A stretch of 64,000 nt of DNA from a bacterium. GTDB taxonomy: Bacteria; Bdellovibrionota_B; Oligoflexia; Silvanigrellales; Silvanigrellaceae. The translations under genes were made by a program, and so were the position numbers. Position 1 is the first letter of the stretch. Every line of letters begins with the position of its first letter. Shown piece after piece: positions 8,585-16,858 of this stretch. The stretch covers positions 1-64,000 of the forward strand of contig RGDM01000006.1 of the NCBI GenBank assembly GCA_009918675.1. The letters are read 5' to 3'. A model generated the notes under the pieces. The model was not told where the DNA came from. It did not search any database and worked only from the letters and a program-made list of their open reading frames with translations.

Positions 8585-10575
8585 AGTTCAACCAGACAAC
8601 GCGGCGAGTTGCCGCACTGATCACCACGACCCTGATCCTTGCCGCAGTTGTCTGGGGTGTCTTCTTGCGCTCGCGGGGCCTTGAGTTGAAGGAAAATCGT
8701 TCTTCAACGGCGGCAACGCAAACTTCAGAAAAAAATCCACTCGAAGAGAAGGCGTTGCTTGTTCATGCGCACTCAACTCACGAGCTGCGCACCTACGCTG
8801 TGGTTCAAGATCTCTCCGTTGAATTGCTGCCCTCTGCAGGACGCCCCACTGTCTCCGAGATCCACCTGCGCGCGCAGCTTGATGAACAAGTTCTCTCCGT
8901 CAAAGAAACAGAAGTTCTTTATCGCTACAAATTTCATGACGTCACTTTCCAAAGCACGGATGCCCGCGGCAACCCGGCACTTTCTTCGAACGACGCAACG
9001 GCTATTGCCCAGTCACTTTCGGCGCAAAGTGTTTTGCTCCGCACCGATCGCGTTCACAGGGTGGTTCGTTTGAGTGCGCCACGCGGCATGACACTTGAAA
9101 CATTGAATCTCTATCGCTCGGTTCTTTTGTCTCGCTTTGTTTATCTCCCGCCCGAGAAGCAATTGAGCGAATGGGCTTCTGAAGAGCTCGATTCAACCGG
9201 CGTCTTTACGCTCAACAATAAATTGATTGCGCTCAACAATGGAGTCGCAAACATCGAGAAAGAACCGCGCACCGTCAGAATCAATCCGGCAGATCTGCGC
9301 GAAAGGAACGCCGAGCAGGTTGTCGCCGTACTTCCTGGCTCGCTGACGCGGATGAGCTTTGATGTCGCCGCGGGGTTGGTTGTCAAATCTGAGCAGCGTT
9401 GGACATTGCGTCTGCAGGCTGCTGGAATTCAGGCAACCAATAACCTTCGCACTCAAATTGAATTTGTTGGTAAACGTTCTGCTCAGGCAAGCGATTCAGA
9501 CGTTCAAATCAACGACGCAGGTGATCCTGCAGCAACTGCGTACATGAGTGATTTCGAACTTGAGGCCAATCACGGTTCGTCTCTTAGGCGCAAAGTTGCG
9601 GCACAAAAACTCGCCGGCGAAACATGGGATTCGCTGCGTGCTCGTCTAAATGCAACCGATTTTCACCGCGATGGTGCGGCACGTTTTCAATTCCTCGAGC
9701 AGCTTTCTGCACTGATGATTTTACAGCCAGAAAGCGCGACTGTTGTCGCTGAGGAAATCGCCCGTTTGAATAAAAATGATCCCGATTATTCGAGTAAGCT
9801 TGCGTTGCTTGCAGGTGCGTTTTCGAATCAAGATTCGCCGGAATCCGAGGCCGCGATGGTTGAGTTAGCTCGTCGCATGAAAGACGATCCGCAAGCATTA
9901 ATGCAATTAATTCCTGCGATGGCTGCGCATCACAACCCGTCGGAGCGTTCGCGCGATCAGCTTGTCGAGCTTTACGAAAATGGCACAACTCCAGATGTCA
10001 AAGCCACCGCAACGCTTGCCTTGGGCACATTCGCTTCGCGAGCACTCCGCGCGCGCCCCGAGCTAGCACGTGAAGTTGTTGCTCGTATCAAAACCGATTT
10101 TGATGCGACACAATCGGTTGAACGCAAGGTGACCCTTTCTGGAGCCTTGGGGAATTCCGGAGCGCAGGAAGCTTTACCAAGCGTAAAAGAAGTCATGGGC
10201 AAAACAACTGCACCAGCACTGCAGAAGTCTGCTATTTACGACCTCCGCTTTGTGAATGATCCAGCGGTCGACGTTTATTTGCAGAAAATTGCTCTTGATT
10301 CCTCAATCGAACCTGAACTTGTGATTCAAAGCCTGCGAGTGATGCGAATGCGAGCGCCGCTGCGTGCGAGTTTGGATGCCGCCTTGACGCTGAGTCGTTC
10401 CTCTTCCGAGCGAGCGACGGTGCGCAGTGAGGCGCTTTATACGATTGCTCAACACGCGCCGCTTGCAGCTGAAGAAGTGCGTTCTGCCCTTGTGCAAACC
10501 GCTCGCGAGGGCAACAGCCAACTCGCACAGCAAGCACAGCAGTTGCTGGCGAAACTCCCCAAAGCAAAAGAGTGA
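8581..10575 (+). CDS. Membrane-anchored HEAT-repeat protein, vitellogenin-N-like front half
   Basis: 664 residues, starting at a GTG that overlaps the stop of the LGFP gene (GTGA), so translation is coupled. One transmembrane segment near the N-terminus (ALITTTLILAAVVWGVFL) leaves the bulk outside the cytoplasm. Residues about 55-320 are beta-rich; the passage VHRVVRLSAPRGMTLETLNL followed by a Leu-rich helix resembles the N-terminal module of large lipid-transfer proteins (vitellogenin/apoB type), as seen in some bacterial proteins. Residues about 330-660 are an array of short alpha-helical HEAT-like repeats with Ala/Leu spacing. The lipid-transfer comparison is from memory and weak; the HEAT array is clear. 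It probably works with the LGFP protein at the cell surface. Confidence 0.75.
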   Translation: MKFNQTTRRVAALITTTLILAAVVWGVFLRSRGLELKENRSSTAATQTSEKNPLEEKALLVHAHSTHELRTYAVVQDLSVELLPSAGRPTVSEIHLRAQLDEQVLSVKETEVLYRYKFHDVTFQSTDARGNPALSSNDATAIAQSLSAQSVLLRTDRVHRVVRLSAPRGMTLETLNLYRSVLLSRFVYLPPEKQLSEWASEELDSTGVFTLNNKLIALNNGVANIEKEPRTVRINPADLRERNAEQVVAVLPGSLTRMSFDVAAGLVVKSEQRWTLRLQAAGIQATNNLRTQIEFVGKRSAQASDSDVQINDAGDPAATAYMSDFELEANHGSSLRRKVAAQKLAGETWDSLRARLNATDFHRDGAARFQFLEQLSALMILQPESATVVAEEIARLNKNDPDYSSKLALLAGAFSNQDSPESEAAMVELARRMKDDPQALMQLIPAMAAHHNPSERSRDQLVELYENGTTPDVKATATLALGTFASRALRARPELAREVVARIKTDFDATQSVERKVTLSGALGNSGAQEALPSVKEVMGKTTAPALQKSAIYDLRFVNDPAVDVYLQKIALDSSIEPELVIQSLRVMRMRAPLRASLDAALTLSRSSSERATVRSEALYTIAQHAPLAAEEVRSALVQTAREGNSQLAQQAQQLLAKLPKAKE

Positions 10576-10666
10576 TTTGATGTCGCCACAACACTCGCAC
10601 TTCACCATTGTGTGATATATTTTAGTCGCAAGATTGTGGGTTTTGTCGAATTTGTGAACGCTTGCC

Positions 10667-10696
10667 TTGACATTCCCCTCTGCACTTTCCTAACCT
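10667..10696 (+). promoter_or_regulatory. Candidate sigma-70-type promoter of carA-carB-argF
   Basis: TTGACA at 10667-10672 is a perfect -35 box. After 18 bases TAACCT (10691-10696) matches the -10 box at three of six positions. It lies 60 bases ahead of the carA start in a 181-base intergenic stretch with no other gene. Confidence 0.4.
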
Positions 10697-10756
10697 CGGG
10701 CAATTTAGCCAAAGCACGGTTGAAGAAATCCTTGAATACTTGAAGGGAGAGATTCT

Positions 10757-11929
10757 GTGCGAGCAAGCCTTCTGCTTGAAGACGGGACACATGTTGTTGG
10801 GCAAGCTCATGGTGAACGCGGTGAACGCGTCGCTGAACTTGTCTTCAATACAGCCATGACTGGCTATGAAGAAGTTCTCTCCGATCCCTCTTATGCGGGT
10901 CAGTTCGTTCTTTTTACGACGAGCCATATTGGCAACACCGGAGTCACCGGCTTTGATTCAGAATCTCGAGCGTTCTGTGCTGAAGGTTTTATCTGTCGTG
11001 ATTTCTCCGAGTGCGTCGACAACTACCGGGCAGTTTCAAATCTTGCTGAGTTGCTCAAAGCATCCGGGCGCTTTGCGTTGTCGGGCGTAGACACCCGCTA
11101 TTTGGCGCAACGGGTTCGCCTTGCGGGTTGCATGAAGGCGATTCTCTCCACCGAGGATTTCGATCCCGATTCCCTGATGAGAAAGCTCAAGTCAGCATCA
11201 GATATTTCTTCGCAAGACCTCGTTTTAAAAACGAGGTCTTTTTCTTTTCAGAATGCGCGCGAACGCTCTGCATTTGTAGGTGGCAATAATGCTCAGGCAA
11301 ACCGCCACGGCCAAGCCAGTCATCGCTTCAAAATTGTTGCTGTTGACTGCGGAATCAAGCGAGGAATTCTCGATAGCCTGGAAGAACTCGGACTCGATCT
11401 TCATATTGTTGCTCCAGATGCGAGCTTAGAAGATATTGCGGCCATCCGTCCGGATGGCCTTTTTATTAGCAATGGTCCAGGGTGTCCGAAGCAATTAGCA
11501 GCATCAACGCAAATTTTAACAATCATCCAAACCTTTGCGGCGCGGCTACCAACTTTTGGAATTTGTCTTGGCCACCAACTCATCGCACTCGCCTTTGATG
11601 GCGATACGCAAAAGTTGGAATTCGGCCATCATGCGGTGAATCACCCTGTTGTGAGCACCTGTGAACTTGCTGACATGCCCGCGGGAGTTGTGATGATGAC
11701 CTCACAGAATCACAACTACCACGTTGTCGAGAAAAGCGTCCGTGAGCAATTTGAAATCACCCACAGGCATATGAATGATGGCACCGTTGCCGGTCTGCGG
11801 CACAAGCGGCTGCCTATTTTCTCTGTTCAATTCCATCCTGAATGCACTCCAGGGCCACACGATGCTCATGCTCTGTTTTCAGTGTTTGTAAAGATGCTTG
11901 AGGAGGCTTCCAATGCCAGTGCGCACTGA
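10757..11929 (+). CDS. carA: Carbamoyl-phosphate synthase small (glutaminase) subunit
   Basis: 390 residues; GTG start with AAGGGAGAG upstream. It hydrolyses glutamine and passes ammonia to CarB for carbamoyl phosphate, the precursor of arginine and pyrimidines. The N-terminal half has the family pattern (AMTGYEEVLSDPSYAGQ, THIGNTGV). The C-terminal class I amidotransferase has the nucleophile Cys in FGICLGHQ (about residue 269) and the His/Glu pair in FHPEC. The length fits the family (E. coli about 382). The linker between domains (residues about 153-190) is unlike the usual sequence and is encoded by a terminator-like hairpin; a second hairpin lies in the glutaminase part. carB begins 17 bases before this gene ends. 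Confidence 0.97.
   Translation: MRASLLLEDGTHVVGQAHGERGERVAELVFNTAMTGYEEVLSDPSYAGQFVLFTTSHIGNTGVTGFDSESRAFCAEGFICRDFSECVDNYRAVSNLAELLKASGRFALSGVDTRYLAQRVRLAGCMKAILSTEDFDPDSLMRKLKSASDISSQDLVLKTRSFSFQNARERSAFVGGNNAQANRHGQASHRFKIVAVDCGIKRGILDSLEELGLDLHIVAPDASLEDIAAIRPDGLFISNGPGCPKQLAASTQILTIIQTFAARLPTFGICLGHQLIALAFDGDTQKLEFGHHAVNHPVVSTCELADMPAGVVMMTSQNHNYHVVEKSVREQFEITHRHMNDGTVAGLRHKRLPIFSVQFHPECTPGPHDAHALFSVFVKMLEEASNASAH
11214..11248 (+). terminator. Terminator-like hairpin inside carA (linker)
   Basis: The arms AAGACCTCG (11214-11222) and CGAGGTCTT (11232-11240) pair perfectly, the inner A/T bases extend the palindrome, and TTTCTTTT follows. This has the form of a Rho-independent terminator, yet it lies in frame within carA at the codons of the interdomain linker. 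A translating ribosome would normally mask it. Confidence 0.6.
11440..11467 (+). terminator. Second terminator-like hairpin inside carA
   Basis: GGCCATCC (11440-11447) and GGATGGCC (11452-11459) form a perfect 8-bp stem with a four-base loop, followed directly by TTTTTATT. It falls on the codons of the conserved Pro-Asp-Gly-x-Phe-x-Ser-Asn segment. The fit to an intrinsic terminator is good, though coding constraint may explain part of it. Confidence 0.5.
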
Positions 11930-14900
11930 CATTCGTAAAATTTTGGTTCTGGGCTCTGGCCCCATTCAAATCGGGCAGGGCTGTGAATTCGATTATTCAG
12001 GAACCCAAGCGTGTGTTGCATTGCGCGAGCTGGGATTTGAGGTTGCACTGGTCAATTCAAATCCAGCAACAATCATGACCGACTCCACCACGGCCGACCG
12101 AGTTTATATTGAACCTCTCACCCCCGAGAGTGTTCTCGCAATTTTGCAACGCGAGCGTCCTGATGCTTTGTTACCCACGGTGGGTGGCCAGGTGGCGTTA
12201 AACTTGTTTCTTTGGCTCGAGCAAAACGGCCACCTCAAACGCTTGGGTGTGAGCGCTTTGGGTGTGAGCGAAAGCACGGTTGTCTTGACTGAAGACAGAC
12301 GAGCCTTTCGTTCAATGCTCGTCGAGCTTGGATATGACGTGATTCGCGGCGGGGTTGCAAATAACCCGCAGGATGCTCTTCAACTTGCGCAAGAGCTGTC
12401 TTTTCCTTTGGTTGTGAGATCGTCTTTTACCTTGGGTGGGGCCGGCGGCGGAATCGTTCAAACTCAAGTTCAATTCAACGAACTTCTTTCACGGGTCTTC
12501 GCACAGAATGCAGCGGTTGAGCTTGTTATTGAAGAATCAATTGTTGGCTGGAAAGAATATGAACTGGAAGTGATGCGCGACAGTGCAGGAACATTTGTTG
12601 TTGTCTGCGGCGTTGAAAATATCAACCCGATGGGAGTTCACACGGGCGACAGCATCACCTGTGCGCCGTGTCTCACACTCACCGATCGCGAATATCAACA
12701 GCTGCGCGACCAAGCCAAACAGATCTTTTCACAGGTTGGAATGGAAACCGGTGGGGCTAATATTCAGTTTGCAGTTCACCCAACCTCAGGTCGGATCGTT
12801 GTTATTGAGATGAACCCACGTGTGTCGCGCAGTTCGGCGCTGGTCTCCAAAGCAACGGGCTATCCAATTGCACGCCTTGCCGCGAAACTTGCGGCTGGCC
12901 TCACTCTTGCAGAGCTGCAAAACGAAATTACGCTCAGCACCACTGCCGCTTTTGAGCCGAGCATTGACTATGTTGTAGTGAAAATTCCACGCTGGGACTT
13001 CAACAAATACAAAGGCGCATCTCAGTCGCTTGGCGTTCAGATGAAGTCGGTGGGTGAAGTTCTTGCGTTTGGCCGAACCTTCCGCGATGCCTTTCAAAAA
13101 GCCTGGCGTTCGCTTGAATTGGGTTTTGAGGGCTGGCCCGAGGCACCGCGTGATGCGAATATTGAACTTGAACTTGCCACCCCAACGCCGCTGCTTTTTC
13201 CGGTGATTAAATCAATCCTTTGCGGAGCAATTCAACTTGGAACACCCTCTCACGAGGTGATCGAATCGCTGCACAAAAAAACTGGAATTTCGTCCTGGTT
13301 TCTCCATCAACTTCTGCAATTGGTGGAGCTAGAAAATCAATTGGCGCTAAAACCAGAGAGTCAGGAGCTTTTGCTTAAAGCCAAACAAGATGGCTTCACC
13401 AATAAAGCTATCGCTGCGCTCACTCGGCAATCTATCGAGCAAATTGAGTCGCGCCTTGTATCGATGAACGTAAAGCCAACCTTCAAAATGGTTGATTCCT
13501 GTGCGGGCGAATTCGAAGCAAAGACTCCTTATTTCTATAAAACCTTCGATCAATTTGATGACAATTGTCCAAGCACAAGAAAGAAAGTTGTTATCTTGGG
13601 CAGTGGCCCCAACCGGATTGGTCAGGGTGTGGAATTTGATTACTCCTGTGTTCATGCCGTACGCGCAGCGCAAGCTGCTGGATACGAAGTGATTCTTATC
13701 AATTGTAATCCGGAAACGGTGAGCACTGATCATCGGGTCAGCGATAAGCTGTTCATCGAGCCTCTGCATGAAGAAGATGTTTTGGATATTCTTCGCGCAG
13801 AAAAACCCGACGGTGTTTTTGTTCAATTTGGTGGACAAAGTCCGCTGAAGCTCGCTTCGCCAATTCTTGCTGCCGGATTCAAAATTCTCGGCACCTCATA
13901 CGCGGCAATTGAGCTTGCAGAAAACCGCAACGCATTTGGTGAATTTATCACAAAAATAGGTGTCAACGTGCCGCGCTGGTCGTCGGGATCCAGTTTTTCT
14001 GAATGTATGTCGTTGGCGGTAAAACTTGGCTTTCCCTTGCTCGTAAGGCCCTCCTATGTGCTGGGTGGGCGAGCTATGAGAATTGTTTGGAGCGAGAACG
14101 AACTGGCCGCTGCACTCAATGAAGCCCTTGAAGCCTCCGCAGGACATCCGGTGCTTTTGGATCGTTATCTTGCGGGTGCCATTGAATTCGACGTTGATTT
14201 GGTTTGCGACGGAAAAGAGGTTTTTATTCCGACCCTGATGGAGCATGTTGAGGAAGCAGGAATTCATTCCGGCGATTCAACGAGTCTTATCCCGTGTCTA
14301 AAAGCCTCTGCAGAACTTCAGCAAGAAATTCTTGCTATCTGTGAAAAAATCGCTCTGCAAATGGGTGTGTGTGGATTGCTGAATGTTCAGCTTGCAGCAC
14401 ACAACGGAAAAGTTTTTGTTCTTGAAGTGAATCCGCGAAGTTCACGCAGCGTTCCTTTTGTCTCTAAGGCCTGCGCTGTCCCACTGGCACAATTCGCCGC
14501 GCTTGTTGCACTCGGCGAACCGTTGCGCACGCTGGTGAGCTCAGCAAGTAAAATTCAAGCCGGTAAAGCTCCTCTTTATGCCGCCAAAGCTCCGGTTTTT
14601 CCTTTTCACAAATTCCCCGGTGTCAGCCCACGACTTGGGCCTGAAATGCGCTCCATCGGCGAGGTCATGGGGATAGGAACATCACATGGTGCTGCGTTGG
14701 CCAAAGCATACCGCGCGGCAGGGTGGTCGCTCAGAACGTCTGGAAAGGTCTTGCTGCTTGCAGAACAATCCGCGGTGCAATCGATTGCACCTGCATTGCA
14801 GATGCTCACACAGGAGTTTTCATTCCAACTGGGTTGCTTGAATAACCGGCCAGACTTTCTCACTCTGAGCCACGATCTCGTGCAGGTATTTAGTGAATTT

Positions 14901-15143
14901 CAGCAAGCGCTCGAGTGGGCCAGAAAATCCATTCAAGACTCGGAGCTCGCCATGGTTATTTTTGTACCTACGCAAGCGAGCACAACACTTCACACACTTG
15001 CCGACGAAGTGGGTGCTTTAACAACTCACGCGGCAATTCCGTTTATTGATTCCGTTTTTGCCCTCGATGCATGGGTCTTGGCCTTGGCAAATGGGCGTAA
15101 TTTTGAAAACCCTTCACCGCTCGGCGAGGCAATGCAGTTATGA
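11913..15143 (+). CDS. carB: Carbamoyl-phosphate synthase large subunit
   Basis: About 1076 residues, the usual length. I chose the ATG at 11913 because GAGGAGG precedes it by six bases; the frame is open from a TTG at 11898. It makes carbamoyl phosphate from bicarbonate, ammonia and two ATP. Two homologous synthetase halves are visible, each opening with a Gly-rich loop (LGSGPIQIGQGCEFDYSG; LGSGPNRIGQGVEFDYSC) and carrying an ATP-grasp core (LVVRSSFTLGGAGGG; LLVRPSYVLGGRAM; EMNPRVSRSSAL; EVNPRSSRSVPF). The last 130 residues form the methylglyoxal-synthase-like regulatory domain, which binds effectors in E. coli. The gene overlaps carA by 17 bases and argF by 4. Confidence 0.97.
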   Translation: MPVRTDIRKILVLGSGPIQIGQGCEFDYSGTQACVALRELGFEVALVNSNPATIMTDSTTADRVYIEPLTPESVLAILQRERPDALLPTVGGQVALNLFLWLEQNGHLKRLGVSALGVSESTVVLTEDRRAFRSMLVELGYDVIRGGVANNPQDALQLAQELSFPLVVRSSFTLGGAGGGIVQTQVQFNELLSRVFAQNAAVELVIEESIVGWKEYELEVMRDSAGTFVVVCGVENINPMGVHTGDSITCAPCLTLTDREYQQLRDQAKQIFSQVGMETGGANIQFAVHPTSGRIVVIEMNPRVSRSSALVSKATGYPIARLAAKLAAGLTLAELQNEITLSTTAAFEPSIDYVVVKIPRWDFNKYKGASQSLGVQMKSVGEVLAFGRTFRDAFQKAWRSLELGFEGWPEAPRDANIELELATPTPLLFPVIKSILCGAIQLGTPSHEVIESLHKKTGISSWFLHQLLQLVELENQLALKPESQELLLKAKQDGFTNKAIAALTRQSIEQIESRLVSMNVKPTFKMVDSCAGEFEAKTPYFYKTFDQFDDNCPSTRKKVVILGSGPNRIGQGVEFDYSCVHAVRAAQAAGYEVILINCNPETVSTDHRVSDKLFIEPLHEEDVLDILRAEKPDGVFVQFGGQSPLKLASPILAAGFKILGTSYAAIELAENRNAFGEFITKIGVNVPRWSSGSSFSECMSLAVKLGFPLLVRPSYVLGGRAMRIVWSENELAAALNEALEASAGHPVLLDRYLAGAIEFDVDLVCDGKEVFIPTLMEHVEEAGIHSGDSTSLIPCLKASAELQQEILAICEKIALQMGVCGLLNVQLAAHNGKVFVLEVNPRSSRSVPFVSKACAVPLAQFAALVALGEPLRTLVSSASKIQAGKAPLYAAKAPVFPFHKFPGVSPRLGPEMRSIGEVMGIGTSHGAALAKAYRAAGWSLRTSGKVLLLAEQSAVQSIAPALQMLTQEFSFQLGCLNNRPDFLTLSHDLVQVFSEFQQALEWARKSIQDSELAMVIFVPTQASTTLHTLADEVGALTTHAAIPFIDSVFALDAWVLALANGRNFENPSPLGEAMQL

Positions 15144-16090
15144 CGCTTGTTGGTAAATCGTTTTTGAGTCTTCGTGATGTGTCACCCTTTGAATTGCGCG
15201 AACTGCTTCAGCTGGCACGGCAATTAAAAGCTGAAAAGAAAGCAGGGCAATTTCCACATCGCTTGCAGAATAAGAATATCGCATTGTTGTTTGAAAAAAT
15301 GAGCACCCGCACGCGCAGTGCTTTCTCTGTTGCTTGTCACGACGAAGGTGCGCGCGTCGACTTTCTTGGCATTGGCGATATTCATTTTGGAAAAAAGGAG
15401 TCGCTTGAAGATACCGCTCGTGTGCTTGGGCGTTTCTATGATGGTCTTGTTTATCGCGGATTCGCGCAGAAAACCGTCGAGACCCTTGCGCAGTTGTCGG
15501 GAGTTCCGGTGTGGAACGCTCTCACCGATGAAGAGCATCCCACGCAAGCGTTGGCCTTTCTCATGACACTTGAAGAACATTTCTCACACTTGGCTGGTTT
15601 GCGGGTTGTTTACATGGGAGACGCAGCTAACAATGTCGCGCATTCGCTGATGGTTGCCTGTGCAATGGTGGGTGCACATTTCGTTGCCTGTGCACCGCAG
15701 GCCTACATGCCGGCTACTGAGCAGCTCAATTACGCTCGTCACCTTTGTCAGGAAACCGGGGGCAGTCTCACTCTCGATCCCAACCCCCAGACCGCCGTTC
15801 GAGGTGCAGATGCTCTTTACACAGACGTGTGGGTGTCGATGGGTTTTGAAAACGGCCCAGATGTTGCCGAGCGCGTGTCAGTTCTCAAGCCTTATCAAGT
15901 CAACGCAGCATTGTTGCAGGCCACGGGCGTGAGCCATACCGTGTTTCTGCATTGTTTGCCCGCGAACAAAGGAATGGAAGTGAGCAGCGAGGTTTTTGAG
16001 TCAAAGCAGAGCTTGGTCTTTGAAGAGGCAGAAAATCGACTTCACACAATCAAGGCGCTACTCGTTGCAGGACTCGCAAAAGAGTTCTGA
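15140..16090 (+). CDS. argF: Ornithine carbamoyltransferase
   Basis: 316 residues. It transfers the carbamoyl group to ornithine to give citrulline in arginine synthesis. The carbamoyl-phosphate loop reads EKMSTRTRSAF (about residues 52-62), HPTQALAF follows near 135, and the catalytic HCLPA loop near 273 carries the Cys that contacts ornithine. Together these mark ornithine rather than aspartate carbamoyltransferase, which lacks the HCLP motif. It starts in a 4-base ATGA overlap with carB, so synthase and user enzyme are co-translated, which suggests that this operon's carbamoyl phosphate is meant largely for arginine. No arginine-repressor box was identified. Confidence 0.95.
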   Translation: MTLVGKSFLSLRDVSPFELRELLQLARQLKAEKKAGQFPHRLQNKNIALLFEKMSTRTRSAFSVACHDEGARVDFLGIGDIHFGKKESLEDTARVLGRFYDGLVYRGFAQKTVETLAQLSGVPVWNALTDEEHPTQALAFLMTLEEHFSHLAGLRVVYMGDAANNVAHSLMVACAMVGAHFVACAPQAYMPATEQLNYARHLCQETGGSLTLDPNPQTAVRGADALYTDVWVSMGFENGPDVAERVSVLKPYQVNAALLQATGVSHTVFLHCLPANKGMEVSSEVFESKQSLVFEEAENRLHTIKALLVAGLAKEF

Positions 16091-16112
16091 GGCGAGAAAA
16101 AAGTCGAGTTCG

Positions 16113-16784
16113 TTAGAAGAATTCGCTGAACACGGCTGCGTGCTTGTCAAATAACTCCTCATTGCCGGCGAGCATTGCGATTGATTTTTCGAAGTTTTGA
16201 TTTTCGACCGGCGCCTTAACAAAGCCGAATTTTTCATAGAAGCGGATGCCAATTTCGGAATGCAGGACAAAGCCCATGTCCTTTTCTTCGTGACGTAAAA
16301 GCGCCATGACCGACTGAATCAGCAGCGCTGCGTGGCCATTTTTGCGTTTTTCAGGATCCGTTGCGAGCCACGCCAAACCGGTGAGCTCGGGATGAAAGCG
16401 CAAGGTGTTGACCGTCGAGAGTTTCTGGCCCTCAAGGTCTTCGAGAACATAGCGCTGGCCACGCAGGTGATTTTTATTTGCTTCGTATGATTTGACAAAG
16501 TCTTCGAGCGTGCGTCCTTCACCCCAGGCGTCATAGCCAAAAGGTAAAACGCTGCTTGCTTCATTCAATGCCAAGGGCCGCAGCCGGGCAATTTCAATGA
16601 AGCGTTTGCTGCCGCGAGGTCCGCCGTTGTCAAAGAACATTCCGCATGGACGGGCCCAGAGCCCGCCACGTGGGTTGTCATATAACGCGAGGTATATTGT
16701 GTGAGGCTCCATGTTCTCGGAATGAAGTGCATTGCCCAGAGCGAGGTAATGCATGCCTTTGTGGTGCTGATAAATTGTCCACAT
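16113..16784 (-). CDS. DUF1653-GNAT acetyltransferase fusion
   Basis: 223 residues. Residues 1-55 match the DUF1653 pattern: YQHHKGMHYLALGNALHSE, then YLALYDNPRGGLWARP and MFFD. That domain usually stands alone in small proteins. Residues about 55-205 look like a GNAT N-acetyltransferase: a beta strand LTGLAWLATDPE, the acetyl-CoA loop KRKNGHAALL, and the typical closing IRFYEKFGFVKAP. The substrate is unknown. The gene is convergent with argF (22 bases apart) and lies upstream of nothing obvious. The fusion itself is the notable point; the separate domain calls rest on pattern recall. Confidence 0.75.
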   Translation of the reverse strand: MWTIYQHHKGMHYLALGNALHSENMEPHTIYLALYDNPRGGLWARPCGMFFDNGGPRGSKRFIEIARLRPLALNEASSVLPFGYDAWGEGRTLEDFVKSYEANKNHLRGQRYVLEDLEGQKLSTVNTLRFHPELTGLAWLATDPEKRKNGHAALLIQSVMALLRHEEKDMGFVLHSEIGIRFYEKFGFVKAPVENQNFEKSIAMLAGNEELFDKHAAVFSEFF

Positions 16785-16858
16785 GTGGATTTGGCTCTCA
16801 CGTGTTGGCGTGCGTTGATGGAATGTTTGGTAACGATTTTAGAAGCGTACTGCATTTT

